A stretch of 64,000 nt of DNA from Bacillus sp. Marseille-Q3570 (lineage in GTDB: Bacteria; Bacillota; Bacilli; Bacillales; Fictibacillaceae). Position 1 is the stretch's first letter. Every line of letters begins with the position of its first letter. This document shows, piece by piece, positions 1-8,680 of the stretch. The stretch lies in contig NZ_CAMGYZ010000019.1 in assembly GCF_946151055.1 (NCBI RefSeq), forward strand, positions 17,957 through 81,956, in the 5' to 3' direction. The notes under the pieces are model-generated. The model did no database searches. It was not told where the DNA came from and saw only the letters and a list, made by a program, of their open reading frames with translations. Both the position numbers and the translations under genes were made by a program.

Positions 1-1
1 T

Positions 2-352
2 GCAGGTTTAATAAAAGATAGTTTGAGAGAAGAACTCACCTCTAAAAAGGTTTACGGAAATGGGTTCCGTCCACATGGAATCACGATTGGATCATTAGGA
101 TTCTCTGGCGTTTCATGGACAGATCAGAATGGCGTGATCTCAGAGATAAGGGTGAACGGCGAACGATTACAAGAAGAGCGGGTATACACAGTTGGCAGCG
201 GAACACCCCTGTTGTACGAAGAAGTTTGCGGATATGCACCTGTCAAAGGATGTAAAATGATTGATATCGCTAAAACGTTGATGGTGAAAGACGTGTTCAT
301 GATGTATTTGAAGGAAAATAATAGATTGAAGATGGATAACGTATCATGTTAA
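2..352 (+). CDS. 5'-nucleotidase-like metallophosphatase, C-terminal part
   Basis: This is the 3' end of a gene that starts before the window; the frame is open from base 2. About 116 residues are visible. The segments FRPHGITIGSLGFSGVSW and VNGERLQEERVYTVGSGTPLLYEE resemble the substrate-specificity (C-terminal) domain of the UshA/YunD-type 5'-nucleotidase and cyclic phosphodiesterase family, which dephosphorylates nucleotides. The N-terminal metallophosphatase domain is outside the window, so the assignment rests on the tail only. A strong terminator hairpin follows at 401-435. Confidence 0.55.
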   Translation, partial: AGLIKDSLREELTSKKVYGNGFRPHGITIGSLGFSGVSWTDQNGVISEIRVNGERLQEERVYTVGSGTPLLYEEVCGYAPVKGCKMIDIAKTLMVKDVFMMYLKENNRLKMDNVSC

Positions 353-400
353 GTTTTCGTAAATAAAAAGCGGCATACCCTGAGGTCAATGTTTAATTTA

Positions 401-435
401 AAGAGGCATATCCGAATAAGGATATGCCTCTTTTT
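401..435 (+). terminator. Rho-independent terminator
   Basis: A perfect 12-bp stem (401-412 with 419-430) closes a 6-nt loop and is followed by TTTTT. It ends transcription of the nucleotidase-like gene. Confidence 0.9.
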
Positions 436-493
436 GTTATTCAGTTAGGGGAATGGATCCAATAATCATAGAACCCGGTTTGAGGAGTAAGCC

Positions 494-590
494 TTGATAA
501 CCTTCACTTATATACGTTTATCAATAAGTGAAACATAACATACTAGAGTTAAAGCGTTCGTACGGACTATTCTTCAAAATGGTCTTTTTT
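494..590 (+). promoter_or_regulatory. Structured leader with terminator-like hairpin before the Ktr genes
   Basis: TTGATAA (494-500) can pair with TTATCAA (518-524), and TTCACTTAT (503-511) with ATAAGTGAA (524-532). These arms interleave in H-type pseudoknot order. Downstream, 565-571 pairs with 578-584 (one G-U) and is followed by six T (585-590), which looks like an intrinsic terminator 30 nt before the start codon. Together they suggest a leader that controls read-through into the K+ channel genes. I do not see the conserved ydaO (c-di-AMP) riboswitch sequence, although that class often precedes ktr genes. The role is inferred. Confidence 0.4.
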
Positions 591-620
591 AAAGTCAGTG
601 AACAAGGAGGAGAAAATTGA

Positions 621-1289
621 TTGAAAAATTTTAAAAATAAACAATTTGCGGTTCTTGGTCTTGGGCGTTTTGGGGGAAGTCTCGTTAAAGAATTTCACAG
701 GCTTGGAGTAGATGTCCTGGCGGTGGATATTGATAGCGACAAAGTGAGTAAGCATAGTGAACTTGCTACACATATTGTTGAGGTAGACACTGTAGATGAA
801 AATTCGATGGAAACATTAGGAATTCGGAATTTCGATTATGTAATTGTTGCTTTAGGAGATAATTTACAAGCGAGTATTCTAACCACACTCCATTTAAAAG
901 AACAAGGGGTAAAAAATGTATGGGTGAAAGCACAAAATGAATATCATCATAAAGTTCTTGAAAAAATCGGAGCTGACAGAATCATCCATCCTGAACGTGA
1001 TATGGCGATCCGAGTGGCTCATCATATCGTCTCAGAAAAAATAATTGATTACATCGAGTTATCCAAAGAACACAGTATCATTGAGGTAGTTGCGACAAAA
1101 AAGGTGGCTGATCGCTCGCTATTACAATTGAATACAAGAGCAAGGTATGGTTGTACCATCAGTGCCATCAGAAGTGGTAAGAAGATAAAGGTAGCTCCCT
1201 CTGCTGAGGAAATTATTTTGAAAGATGACATCCTTGTATTGATTGGTCATAACAAAGATTTGATCCGATTTGAGGAAGAAGGTGTATAG
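621..1289 (+). CDS. KtrA/KtrC-type K+ channel gating subunit (RCK domain)
   Basis: This 222-aa cytoplasmic protein has the layout of KtrC/KtrA. An N-terminal RCK_N Rossmann fold carries the nucleotide-binding GLGRFGGS loop (about residues 12-19) and an acidic end of beta-2 (VDID). A C-terminal RCK_C domain (about 135-222) is where c-di-AMP binds in this family. Such octameric rings gate a Trk/Ktr membrane subunit, which is encoded 2 nt downstream. The TTG start at 621 is chosen because AAGGAGGAG lies at 604-612 and the protein begins MKNFKNKQFAVLGLG. KtrC fits the neighbour arrangement, but KtrA versus KtrC cannot be told from sequence alone. Confidence 0.88.
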   Translation: MKNFKNKQFAVLGLGRFGGSLVKEFHRLGVDVLAVDIDSDKVSKHSELATHIVEVDTVDENSMETLGIRNFDYVIVALGDNLQASILTTLHLKEQGVKNVWVKAQNEYHHKVLEKIGADRIIHPERDMAIRVAHHIVSEKIIDYIELSKEHSIIEVVATKKVADRSLLQLNTRARYGCTISAIRSGKKIKVAPSAEEIILKDDILVLIGHNKDLIRFEEEGV

Positions 1290-1291
1290 AC

Positions 1292-2617
1292 ATGCAGCCC
1301 AGAAGATATGTGATCAATTTCAGTCCACCCCAATTCTTATCCCTTATTTTCCTTTTTTTTATTATTCTTGGGACATGTTTATTAAAATTACCTAATGCCA
1401 CAACTGAAGGAATCACTTGGATGGATGCATTCTTCACTGCAACCTCAGCAATGACAGTAACAGGGCTAATTGTTGTGGATACCGGACAAGCTTTCACTTT
1501 TTTCGGTGAAATCATCATTCTTTCTTTAATCCAAATCGGCGGACTGGGGATCATGACTTTTGCTGTCTTAATCTTTATTTTATTAGGTAAGAAAATAGGA
1601 GTGAAAGAACGGTTACTCGTAAAGCAGGCCCTCAATCAGACCAATATTGGAGGAGTGATTTATCTGGTAAAAAGGTTATTTCTCTTTTCTATGATAATAG
1701 AAACGCTTGCTGCATTAATTTTGTTCCTGTATTGGGCACCACATATGGGATGGAAACATGGGCTTTATTCTGCTGTTTTTCATTCGGTTTCGGCCTTTAA
1801 CAATGCTGGTTTTTCAATTTATTCAGATAGTTTGATACGTTTTGTAGGGGACCCGATTGTCAATATGATCATCTCCATACTGTTCATAGTTGGTGGGATT
1901 GGATTTACTGTTCTTTTTGATATCTTCAAAACGAGTCATTTTCGAAAACTATCCCTACATTCAAAATTGATGTTGGTGGGTACTTTGATAACTAATATTT
2001 TGGCAATATTCATCATCTTTATTTTGGAATACAATAACCCTGGAACCCTGGGCAACTTGTCTTTCTCCAATAAAGTATGGGCATCCTATTTTCAAGGAGT
2101 AGTCCCAAGAACTGCGGGATTCAATACGATTGAAATTGGAAGTATGGATGAGGCGACTCTATTCTTGATGATGATACTGATGTTTATTGGGGCTGGAAGT
2201 GCCTCAACTGGGGGCGGAATTAAACTGACCACTTTTTTGGCGATGGTTTTATCGGTGATCACTTTTCTAAAAAGAAAAGAAGATATCATGGTTTTTAGGA
2301 GGTCGATTACAGACCGGATTATCGTCCGTTCTCTAGCGATTTCGATTATCGGAATATTCGTCGTATTTCTAGGCGTTTTTATTTTGGATATAACAGAGAA
2401 TGCCCCATTCATTGCAATTCTGTTTGAAACCATTTCTGCATTTGGAACAGTAGGATTGTCAATGGGCTTGACAGGAGATTTAACAGAGGTCGGGAAACTG
2501 GTAATTCTTTGTATCATGTTTGTGGGAAAAATCGGACCTTTAACATTGGCTTTTTCTCTGGCATACCCTGATAAAAATGGAATCCGTTATCCGAAGGAAG
2601 AAATTTTAACTGGATAG
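1292..2617 (+). CDS. KtrB/KtrD-type K+ transporter membrane subunit
   Basis: A 441-aa polytopic membrane protein of the Trk/Ktr/HKT superfamily. It shows four pore-loop repeats with selectivity-filter-like segments, for example SAMTVTGL, SAFNNAGF, VPRTAGF and SAFGTVGL, each with a central glycine. It starts 2 nt after the gating-subunit gene, so the two are co-transcribed and form one Na+- or H+-coupled K+ uptake system important in osmotic adaptation. The length matches KtrB/KtrD (about 445 aa). Which family member it is cannot be decided here. Confidence 0.88.
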   Translation: MQPRRYVINFSPPQFLSLIFLFFIILGTCLLKLPNATTEGITWMDAFFTATSAMTVTGLIVVDTGQAFTFFGEIIILSLIQIGGLGIMTFAVLIFILLGKKIGVKERLLVKQALNQTNIGGVIYLVKRLFLFSMIIETLAALILFLYWAPHMGWKHGLYSAVFHSVSAFNNAGFSIYSDSLIRFVGDPIVNMIISILFIVGGIGFTVLFDIFKTSHFRKLSLHSKLMLVGTLITNILAIFIIFILEYNNPGTLGNLSFSNKVWASYFQGVVPRTAGFNTIEIGSMDEATLFLMMILMFIGAGSASTGGGIKLTTFLAMVLSVITFLKRKEDIMVFRRSITDRIIVRSLAISIIGIFVVFLGVFILDITENAPFIAILFETISAFGTVGLSMGLTGDLTEVGKLVILCIMFVGKIGPLTLAFSLAYPDKNGIRYPKEEILTG

Positions 2618-2723
2618 CAAAAGTAATCGCACGTACTGCTAAGGAAAAGCTGTTCCGAACAAAATAGATTTTGAATAAGATATTAGATAGTCTGTCATAT
2701 AAGCTAGAGAGGAAATAAGAGGA

Positions 2724-3353
2724 ATGATCATATCCCATAAATATAAGTTTATTTTTTTGAAAACGAAAAAAACAGCAGGAACCAGTATTGAAATTTCATT
2801 GTCGAGATATTGTGGTGATCGTGATATTATCACACCTATCATGCCTGAAGATGAGAAGATTAGAGCAGCACTGGGGAAATATCCGCAAAACAATCAAATT
2901 GGTCAAACGAATTTTTATAATCATGATTCTGCTAATAAAATAAAGTCTTTGATAGGGGAAGATATTTGGAACTCTTATTATAAGTTTTGTTTCGATAGAA
3001 ACCCTTGGGACAAAGTTATTTCTTTGTACTACTTTCTTGTAAGAGACCCTCAAAAAGAAAGTTTTGATGAATTCTTGTCACGTGGAGGTTATCAATATGC
3101 TTATAACTTCCCGATCTACACAATTGATAATGACTCAGTAGTCGATTACATTGGGAGATATGAAAACTTAGAAAATGATTTGAAATCAATTTGTGATACG
3201 ATTTCACTTCCTTTCGATGGTTGGCTACCAAAGGCAAAAGGACAATTCAGGAAAAACCGCGACCATTATTGTACGCAATATAATGAGGATCAAAGAGAGC
3301 TAATTGGAAACTATTATAAGAAAGAGATTGATTTATTCAAATATACATTCTAA
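2724..3353 (+). CDS. Sulfotransferase-family protein
   Basis: A 209-aa soluble protein. The N-terminus FIFLKTKKTAGTSIEISL has the K-x-x-G-T/S-S phosphosulfate-binding loop of the PAPS-dependent Sulfotransfer_2 family. FDRNPWDKVISLYYFL (about residues 91-106) matches the second PAPS-binding segment (R-N-P-W-x-R-x-x-S). Family members move sulfate from PAPS to carbohydrate or other hydroxyl groups; the acceptor here is unknown. It converges on the Gly-rich gene at 3445-4017. A second sulfotransferase lies at 24820-25596 and a decayed one at about 36.9 kb, so the family is over-represented in this window. Confidence 0.75.
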   Translation: MIISHKYKFIFLKTKKTAGTSIEISLSRYCGDRDIITPIMPEDEKIRAALGKYPQNNQIGQTNFYNHDSANKIKSLIGEDIWNSYYKFCFDRNPWDKVISLYYFLVRDPQKESFDEFLSRGGYQYAYNFPIYTIDNDSVVDYIGRYENLENDLKSICDTISLPFDGWLPKAKGQFRKNRDHYCTQYNEDQRELIGNYYKKEIDLFKYTF

Positions 3354-3401
3354 GACTACAAGAATACAGGAGGTGGTTGAATCCAAGTCCGATCCAGACA
3401 G

Positions 3402-3432
3402 AAAAAAGGTTGGCGATGACCAACCCTTTTTA
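3402..3432. terminator. Bidirectional terminator
   Basis: GGTTGG (3408-3413) pairs with CCAACC (3420-3425), flanked by A-run and T-run, between two convergent genes. Confidence 0.8.
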
Positions 3433-3444
3433 AACTGCAATAGA

Positions 3445-4017
3445 TCAACAGAGTGCGAGTAAGATTTGCGGTGTGTAGAAGAAGCACGGCGCGAAGGTCG
3501 GGTAACAGAATCCGATTGTGATAAAAAAGTTGACAAAAGCTACCCATGCAAGAGCGATGCCGATTCCCCCAAATGGTGTCAGATAAAAGATCAACGTCCA
3601 TCTTCCCTGGCAACCCCAGATTCCATTAATTCTTTCGTCTGTTTCAATGTCATCAGTGTATTCAGTATGAGGGCGCCTCTGAAATCCGAGCAGTGAGAAA
3701 ACCTGTGTCGCACTTTGTGGCTGTTGTCCAATCAAAAATTGAAGCTGTGATTGAGGCATGGCTGACAATGTTGAAAAAAGATTGATCAAGTTCTGAGGTG
3801 GCCCAAAGGTAGGTCGGGAAAGTGTCGGGAGAATCTGCTGGACTTGCTGTTGCTGCTGCAGGGTCAATTGACCAGGCAATATGGTAGGTATCCCGACACT
3901 CCCCATTCCTCCTCCAATACCACCAAAACCACCAATACCTCCTATTCCTCCAAAGCCTCCGATTCCCCCTGGCCCGAATGGAGGCAATTGACGTGGATGT
4001 TCTGTCCGATGATACAT
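3445..4017 (-). CDS. Gly-rich, Gln-rich protein with Cys-containing hydrophobic tail
   Basis: A 190-aa protein of unknown function. After a short basic start, residues about 15-43 form a low-complexity GGIGGFGG run. A Gln-rich stretch follows (LTLQQQQQVQQIL, about 52-64), then a middle segment, and last a hydrophobic C-terminus (about 138-190) with several Cys and the end QILLALC. The composition resembles spore-surface or other self-associating structural proteins, but I do not recognise a family. AAAAGGGG precedes the ATG. A decayed copy of the same C-terminus (QQILLALC then stop) lies at 36901-36933 beside a decayed sulfotransferase, which indicates a conserved pairing. Confidence 0.6.
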   Translation of the reverse strand: MYHRTEHPRQLPPFGPGGIGGFGGIGGIGGFGGIGGGMGSVGIPTILPGQLTLQQQQQVQQILPTLSRPTFGPPQNLINLFSTLSAMPQSQLQFLIGQQPQSATQVFSLLGFQRRPHTEYTDDIETDERINGIWGCQGRWTLIFYLTPFGGIGIALAWVAFVNFFITIGFCYPTFAPCFFYTPQILLALC

Positions 4018-4212
4018 TTTCCAATCCCCTTTTCGATGTATAATTCATATGTCACTATATGCATATTGGGATATTATGTGTTTTTTTGAAGTTTCGAACA
4101 TCAATGTTTAATCTTTGCAGAGATGAAAAGCTATTGGTATGATTACTTTCATAAAAAAGAACGATTGCAACAAATTCGTTGGTTTTCACTTTTTTACACT
4201 ATAAGAGAGTAT

Positions 4213-4286
4213 AAATATTTTCTTCAATATAAGTGCAATTAAGGCTCAGCCTACGCCAATGGCTTGGCTTTACTGAGTTTTCTTTA
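4213..4286 (+). repeat. 74-bp dispersed repeat, copy 1
   Basis: Begins AAATA-TTTTCTTCAATATAAG and ends AGTTTTCTTTA, with an internal imperfect palindrome around GGCTCAGCCTACGCC. Homologous copies of the same length lie at 29354-29427 (+) and 40968-41041 (-). This copy sits just upstream of the MATE gene. Confidence 0.85.
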
Positions 4287-4301
4287 GAGAGGTTGAGGTA
4301 G

Positions 4302-5666
4302 ATGAGCACTTCAAGCATGGACAAACGTAAACTGACCTTATTTGCTCTCACATGGCCGATTTTCATCGAAATCCTTTTGCATATGATAATGGGAAGTGCA
4401 GATACCTTGATGCTAAGCCAGTATAATGATGATGCAGTTGCGGCGGTCGGTGTATCCAATCAGGTACTTCAACTTGTAATCGTCATGTTCGGTTTCATCG
4501 CCACCGGGACAGCCATCATGGTAGCTCAGCATCTTGGTGCGAAACAAGATGGGACAGCTGCCGAAATCGTGGTAGTATCCATAGGAGTTAACTCTGTCTT
4601 TAGTCTGTTCTTAAGCGGAGTATTGTTTCTATTTGCGGAAAAGATCCTGGTTGCAATGCACCTTCCAGGCGAGTTGATGGATCGAGCTGTTTTCTACTTG
4701 CAAATCGTGGGTCTTTTTTCATTTGTACAGGCATTGCTGATGACAATTGGAGCTAGTCTGAGGAGCTATGGATTTACGAAGGATGCGATGTACATCACAA
4801 TCGGGATCAATATCATGAATATATTCGGGAACTATGTATTGATATTCGGGCAATTTGGATTTCCTGAAATGGGTGTGAAAGGGGTTGCGATTTCTACGGT
4901 TGTCAGCCGTGCAATTGGATTGATCTTCATTTTTGTCATTCTTTTGAAACGGATTCTCGTCCCATTTAAACAGTTACTCGGATATGCAAAAAAACACACA
5001 TTGGATTTGTTGAAAATTGGAGTGCCCACGGCGGGGGAGCATGTTTCTTACAATACGTCACAGATGATGATCACGATATTCATCACTTCGTTAGGGACTG
5101 TAGCATTGACGACAAAAGTATACACTCAGAACCTGATGATGTTTGCCCTTTTATTCGGAGTTGCAATCGGTCAAGGGACACAAATTCTGATCGGACACCT
5201 TGTAGGTGAAGGCAACCATGAGAAAGCTTATTCAAGGTGTTTGAAAAGTTTGAGGATTGCGATGATCATATCCACTGGAATATCATTTTTATTTTATCTT
5301 TTTTCAAATGAATTGCTTGGTATATTCACAGATAATGATGAAATCATCCGGACAGGAAGTATCTTGATATTGTTGACGATCATACTTGAGCCGGGACGTT
5401 CGTTCAACCTTGTCGTCATTAATGCCCTCCGTGCTGCAGGTGATGTGAAGTTTCCAGTTTATCTGGGTATTTTGTCAATGTGGGGGATTTCTGTCCCTGT
5501 AGCATACCTGTTGGGGATCCACTTCAATCTTGGCCTGGTCGGAATCTGGATTGCGTTCATTTTAGATGAGTGGTTAAGAGGAATACTCATGCTTTGGAGA
5601 TGGCGTTCAAAGGTATGGTTGGATATGAGTTTCGTACGGTCTGAATCTTTGGACAAAGCAACATGA
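4302..5666 (+). CDS. MATE family multidrug efflux transporter
   Basis: A 454-aa membrane protein with about 12 predicted transmembrane segments in two MatE repeats. The first begins WPIFIEILLHMIMGSADTLMLSQYNDDAVAAVGVSNQV, the typical MATE start with conserved D and the AVGVSNQ motif. The second begins near residue 240 (KIGVPTAGEHVSYNTSQM). Members expel cationic drugs or metabolites in exchange for Na+ or H+. The gene stands alone between the 74-bp repeat and a strong terminator. GAGGTTGAGGTAG precedes the ATG. The substrate is unknown. Confidence 0.88.
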   Translation: MSTSSMDKRKLTLFALTWPIFIEILLHMIMGSADTLMLSQYNDDAVAAVGVSNQVLQLVIVMFGFIATGTAIMVAQHLGAKQDGTAAEIVVVSIGVNSVFSLFLSGVLFLFAEKILVAMHLPGELMDRAVFYLQIVGLFSFVQALLMTIGASLRSYGFTKDAMYITIGINIMNIFGNYVLIFGQFGFPEMGVKGVAISTVVSRAIGLIFIFVILLKRILVPFKQLLGYAKKHTLDLLKIGVPTAGEHVSYNTSQMMITIFITSLGTVALTTKVYTQNLMMFALLFGVAIGQGTQILIGHLVGEGNHEKAYSRCLKSLRIAMIISTGISFLFYLFSNELLGIFTDNDEIIRTGSILILLTIILEPGRSFNLVVINALRAAGDVKFPVYLGILSMWGISVPVAYLLGIHFNLGLVGIWIAFILDEWLRGILMLWRWRSKVWLDMSFVRSESLDKAT

Positions 5667-6031
5667 CATTCAATAAAAGATTATGATATAGATCAAGATT
5701 AGCAGCACAAACCAAGGCCATGGTTTGTGCTGCTATTTCTTATGAAAAAAATAAGCTGATCAATCGTTAACGGGTTGTACAAATCACTTTTTTTAATTAA
5801 ATGGAATTCACAAGGGATGAAAATAAATATTGTAGAGTTGTTATTTCAACAGAGCTTTTGTCGTGTGATTTTATATGAAACTAATAGAACTAGAAAAATA
5901 TGTTAAAATACTGATGGAAACATTTATGTACGTTATTCAAGAAAAGGGCAGTATTCTGGAATAAAACCTAAAACACAAAACATAACAATTCGTAAATAAT
6001 ATTGATAAAAAGAAATCTTAGGTAGGGGTAC
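5667..6031 (+). other. Intergenic region with terminator and repeat fragment
   Basis: A 14-bp perfect stem (5701-5714 with 5721-5734) is the MATE-gene terminator. Further on, the 15-mer ATTCTGGAATAAAAC (5953-5967) recurs exactly at 12579-12593 and marks one of the short dispersed intergenic elements. No gene is apparent. Confidence 0.7.
5701..5737 (+). terminator. Rho-independent terminator
   Basis: Stem AGCAGCACAAACCA / TGGTTTGTGCTGCT with a 6-nt loop, followed by ATTTCTT. Confidence 0.85.
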
Positions 6032-6265
6032 ATGTTGAAAAAGATTGTTTCAATAATAGGCGGTATAATTATTAGTTTAGTTATTTCATATTTTACTTTG
6101 AGTTACGATGGTCATGAAATACATTTTCACGATAGAGACGGAAACAGATTTCAAATCATTCAAGAACCAGACACTAACCTAATGATGAATGGTTTGCTAA
6201 TTGTACTGGGGACGACACTTATTATTTATTTGGTTTGGACATTTATAGAAAAAAAGGTTAACTAG
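6032..6265 (+). CDS. Small membrane protein, unknown function
   Basis: A 77-aa protein with two hydrophobic segments (about residues 4-24 and 52-70) around a polar loop containing DGHEIHFHDRDGNRFQI. TAGGGG precedes the start. TTG at 6035 is an alternative start. It is one of many tiny membrane proteins in this part of the window, and I do not recognise the family. Confidence 0.6.
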   Translation: MLKKIVSIIGGIIISLVISYFTLSYDGHEIHFHDRDGNRFQIIQEPDTNLMMNGLLIVLGTTLIIYLVWTFIEKKVN

Positions 6266-6336
6266 CAAAAAGATATTATGTTGAATTGAACAATCGGTGG
6301 CATAAGCCTGGTAACGATATATCTTGGAGAGAGAAA

Positions 6337-6376
6337 CCCCTATTGTTTACCAATTAATAATTGATAACAATAGGGG
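6337..6376. terminator. Terminator of the peptide operon (bidirectional)
   Basis: CCCCTATTGTT (6337-6347) pairs with AACAATAGGGG (6366-6376), an 11-bp perfect stem. It lies just after the stop of the minus-strand MFS gene and after the plus-strand small gene. Confidence 0.7.
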
Positions 6377-6410
6377 CTATATGTTGGATAAAGTAAATGA
6401 AAGTTGAAAA

Positions 6411-7685
6411 TCAATTTACGGTAACAACATTAGAAAGGTCATTATCTTGCTTAACTTCTTTTGCTTTGTCTAAGTCAAAATTACGAATTGATTTAAGCAC
6501 TAACAATATAAAACCACATAAAAACAAGATTACTGCTGCCAATAAAACAATAATATTAAGATTTAAAATTAATGCTAAAGTACCACCAATTAAACCACCA
6601 ATTGGGGTTGCAATATTATTTAGTGTTGTCAACGCTGACATAACTCTCCCCATCATGTCAGGGGGAGTCATACTTTGAATTAAGGTGTTTTGTACAATAT
6701 TAAGTACTCCAGAGAACATCCCAAAAAGTAGTATTGTTCCACAGATTAACCACCAATTGCTCATAAATGAAAATAGAAATAAGGCGAGACCATTTCCAAT
6801 CCATGCTAATGAAATGGTTAAACCGTTTGTTTTTAGAAAATTAGTTGAAATCGCCCCAATAATAAAACCAATAAAAAAAGCTACATAAATACCACTATAG
6901 TATAAAGCTGAACCTTCTTTAACACCAATAGATGGCAATATTATTATTAAAATAGCCATTACAGCGTTTGATATTGCACCAAACGGTAAAACTAATCTTA
7001 AAAACTTATTTGTTTTTATAAATTGGATTCCCTGATTTAGTTCAACAATATATTTTTTCATTCTAAGAGTAAGCTTTACTTTTTTAATAGGTTGTTTATT
7101 TTTTTTTGCGATGGGATTCATTTTTAAAAGTACAACGTATGTAATACCAGCGATTATAATAGTAGCTGCTGAAATAGCAAAAGAAGTTGTAGTACCTAAG
7201 AATGTAATGAGTGATCCTCCAGCTAAAAAACCTAACAAATTAACCATTTGATCAGATGAACTAATTAAGGAATTTCCACTTAAGTATTCATTTTCTTCAA
7301 CTATTTTTGTAAACAAAGAATTATCAGCAGGATAAAAAATTGAAGAAAATATAGAGGATACAAAAACCAATGAAATAATCAAAATTAAAGAACTGTAATT
7401 GTTTAAATATGCTAGAGTTATACATGAAATTAATAATGATTGTGCAAACAATGCTATACCTGCTATAAGGGCAGGATTATACCTATCTAAAACTGGTCCA
7501 AACATTACACTAAATAAAGTTGCTATAGTAAATGCAGTATATACATATCCTGTTGCTGATGTAGAATTTGTGATAACTTGTACAGTCCATAGTAGTGCAA
7601 TAAAGTATATACTATCACCAATATTTGCACTACTTCTAGAGAACATAAATAATATGAAATTCTTATTTCTAATTAATGATGACAA
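6411..7685 (-). CDS. MFS transporter, last gene of the peptide operon
   Basis: A 424-aa major facilitator with about 12 transmembrane segments. FGPVLDRYNP between helices 2 and 3 matches the MFS loop motif (G-x-x-x-D-R), and PPDMMGRVMSALTTLNN is typical of the MFS_3/MacRolide-export-like group. The TTG start lies 2 nt after the acyltransferase stop, with AAGGGGGAA upstream inside that gene. The coupling suggests that it exports, and may give self-protection against, the product of the operon. AT-rich like its partners. The substrate is inferred from context only. Confidence 0.8.
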   Translation of the reverse strand: MSSLIRNKNFILFMFSRSSANIGDSIYFIALLWTVQVITNSTSATGYVYTAFTIATLFSVMFGPVLDRYNPALIAGIALFAQSLLISCITLAYLNNYSSLILIISLVFVSSIFSSIFYPADNSLFTKIVEENEYLSGNSLISSSDQMVNLLGFLAGGSLITFLGTTTSFAISAATIIIAGITYVVLLKMNPIAKKNKQPIKKVKLTLRMKKYIVELNQGIQFIKTNKFLRLVLPFGAISNAVMAILIIILPSIGVKEGSALYYSGIYVAFFIGFIIGAISTNFLKTNGLTISLAWIGNGLALFLFSFMSNWWLICGTILLFGMFSGVLNIVQNTLIQSMTPPDMMGRVMSALTTLNNIATPIGGLIGGTLALILNLNIIVLLAAVILFLCGFILLVLKSIRNFDLDKAKEVKQDNDLSNVVTVN

Positions 7686-7687
7686 AT

Positions 7688-8680
7688 TCAGAATTCCCCC
7701 TTCTTGTAAGCACCCTCCATTAAATAATTTAACACATCATAACCAGACCACGTTTCAGGATAAAAAGATACAATGTCACTTATTTGTTGGAAAATCTCTT
7801 TTGATTGGCTCCTAATATTTTCTTTTGTATTCTCTTTATTTGGATATATAGGCTTCTCAAATGTGATTTTTATTTTACTATTATTCAGTCTTATAGTATG
7901 GACAACTATAACAGGAATTGAATACTTATGGCTTAATAAGGCACTTCCTTGTGGTAATACTACATCTAAGCCAACCAATTTAGTTTTTTCTTTTGGGCCA
8001 ATTCCCATCGATACTTCAGGTGGTATTGCCACTATTTTATTATCTTTAATATCCTTGAATGCTTTTTTAAATATTAATGGATAAGGCTTGTCATCCAAGC
8101 TGTCAATGTAACTGTATTCTATATTGCTTATGTTGGGTGTATAAATACTATTTATTTTTTCTATCTTTCTAAGTGATTGCTCCACACCATATAGTGATAT
8201 TGTGTAGTCCTTTAATTTTTCGGCAACATAATTAAGTAATATTTGATATAGATCCATATGTAGACCATTTAGAATCACTGTTCTATTTTTACTCAATTCT
8301 TCAAATAAGATATCAAGTCCTTCAAATTCAACATTATTATGAACAAAGTCCTTATTATTAAAAAACAGGAGATGTATTGCATAATACACTGGACTTTCAT
8401 AGTAGTCACGAATGAAATATTTATGGGCTATTTCGAATTTTTCTTTAATGTTTTTTCCTACGTTTGTAAGTTGGACATTTTCAACGATTTGACTATAGGC
8501 TACTCTTAAATCATTAATTTGACTACTTACAGCTTGTTCTCTAACTGATAAAAAGAACTCTTCTAACTCATCTAAATTTTTATACTCAATTGATGATTCT
8601 TTATAAAAAGAATAGTCATCAATTAATGAATCAAATAAAAACATATCTTGTCTTTTTGGGATAGTAATTTTTGTTGTCAT
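7688..8680 (-). CDS. LpxL/HtrB-like acyltransferase (LPLAT superfamily)
   Basis: A 330-aa protein without a clear membrane anchor. RTVILNGLHMDLYQ (about 133-146), IVAIPPEVSMGIGP (about 216-229) and LDVVLPQGSALLSHKYSIPVIVVHTI follow the block order of the lipid A late acyltransferase family (the H-x4-E block, then F-x-G and P-x-G-x-A-x-L-A blocks). The position of the usual catalytic acid after His141 is Gln146 here, so the mechanism may differ. The family moves acyl groups from ACP to an acceptor. An ACP gene is two genes upstream, so acylation of the operon peptide or an intermediate is plausible. Its ATG overlaps the E1 gene stop by 4 nt (ATGA). Confidence 0.55.
   Translation of the reverse strand: MTTKITIPKRQDMFLFDSLIDDYSFYKESSIEYKNLDELEEFFLSVREQAVSSQINDLRVAYSQIVENVQLTNVGKNIKEKFEIAHKYFIRDYYESPVYYAIHLLFFNNKDFVHNNVEFEGLDILFEELSKNRTVILNGLHMDLYQILLNYVAEKLKDYTISLYGVEQSLRKIEKINSIYTPNISNIEYSYIDSLDDKPYPLIFKKAFKDIKDNKIVAIPPEVSMGIGPKEKTKLVGLDVVLPQGSALLSHKYSIPVIVVHTIRLNNSKIKITFEKPIYPNKENTKENIRSQSKEIFQQISDIVSFYPETWSGYDVLNYLMEGAYKKGEF

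Noticed and set aside
431..620. ydaO-type c-di-AMP riboswitch before the Ktr genes
   Set aside because: Expected by context, but the conserved GGGGGACCC-like and following helices of the class are not visible; only a generic hairpin leader is reported.
3466..4089. Plus-strand ORFs over the Gly-rich gene
   Set aside because: Shadow frames of the low-complexity minus-strand gene.
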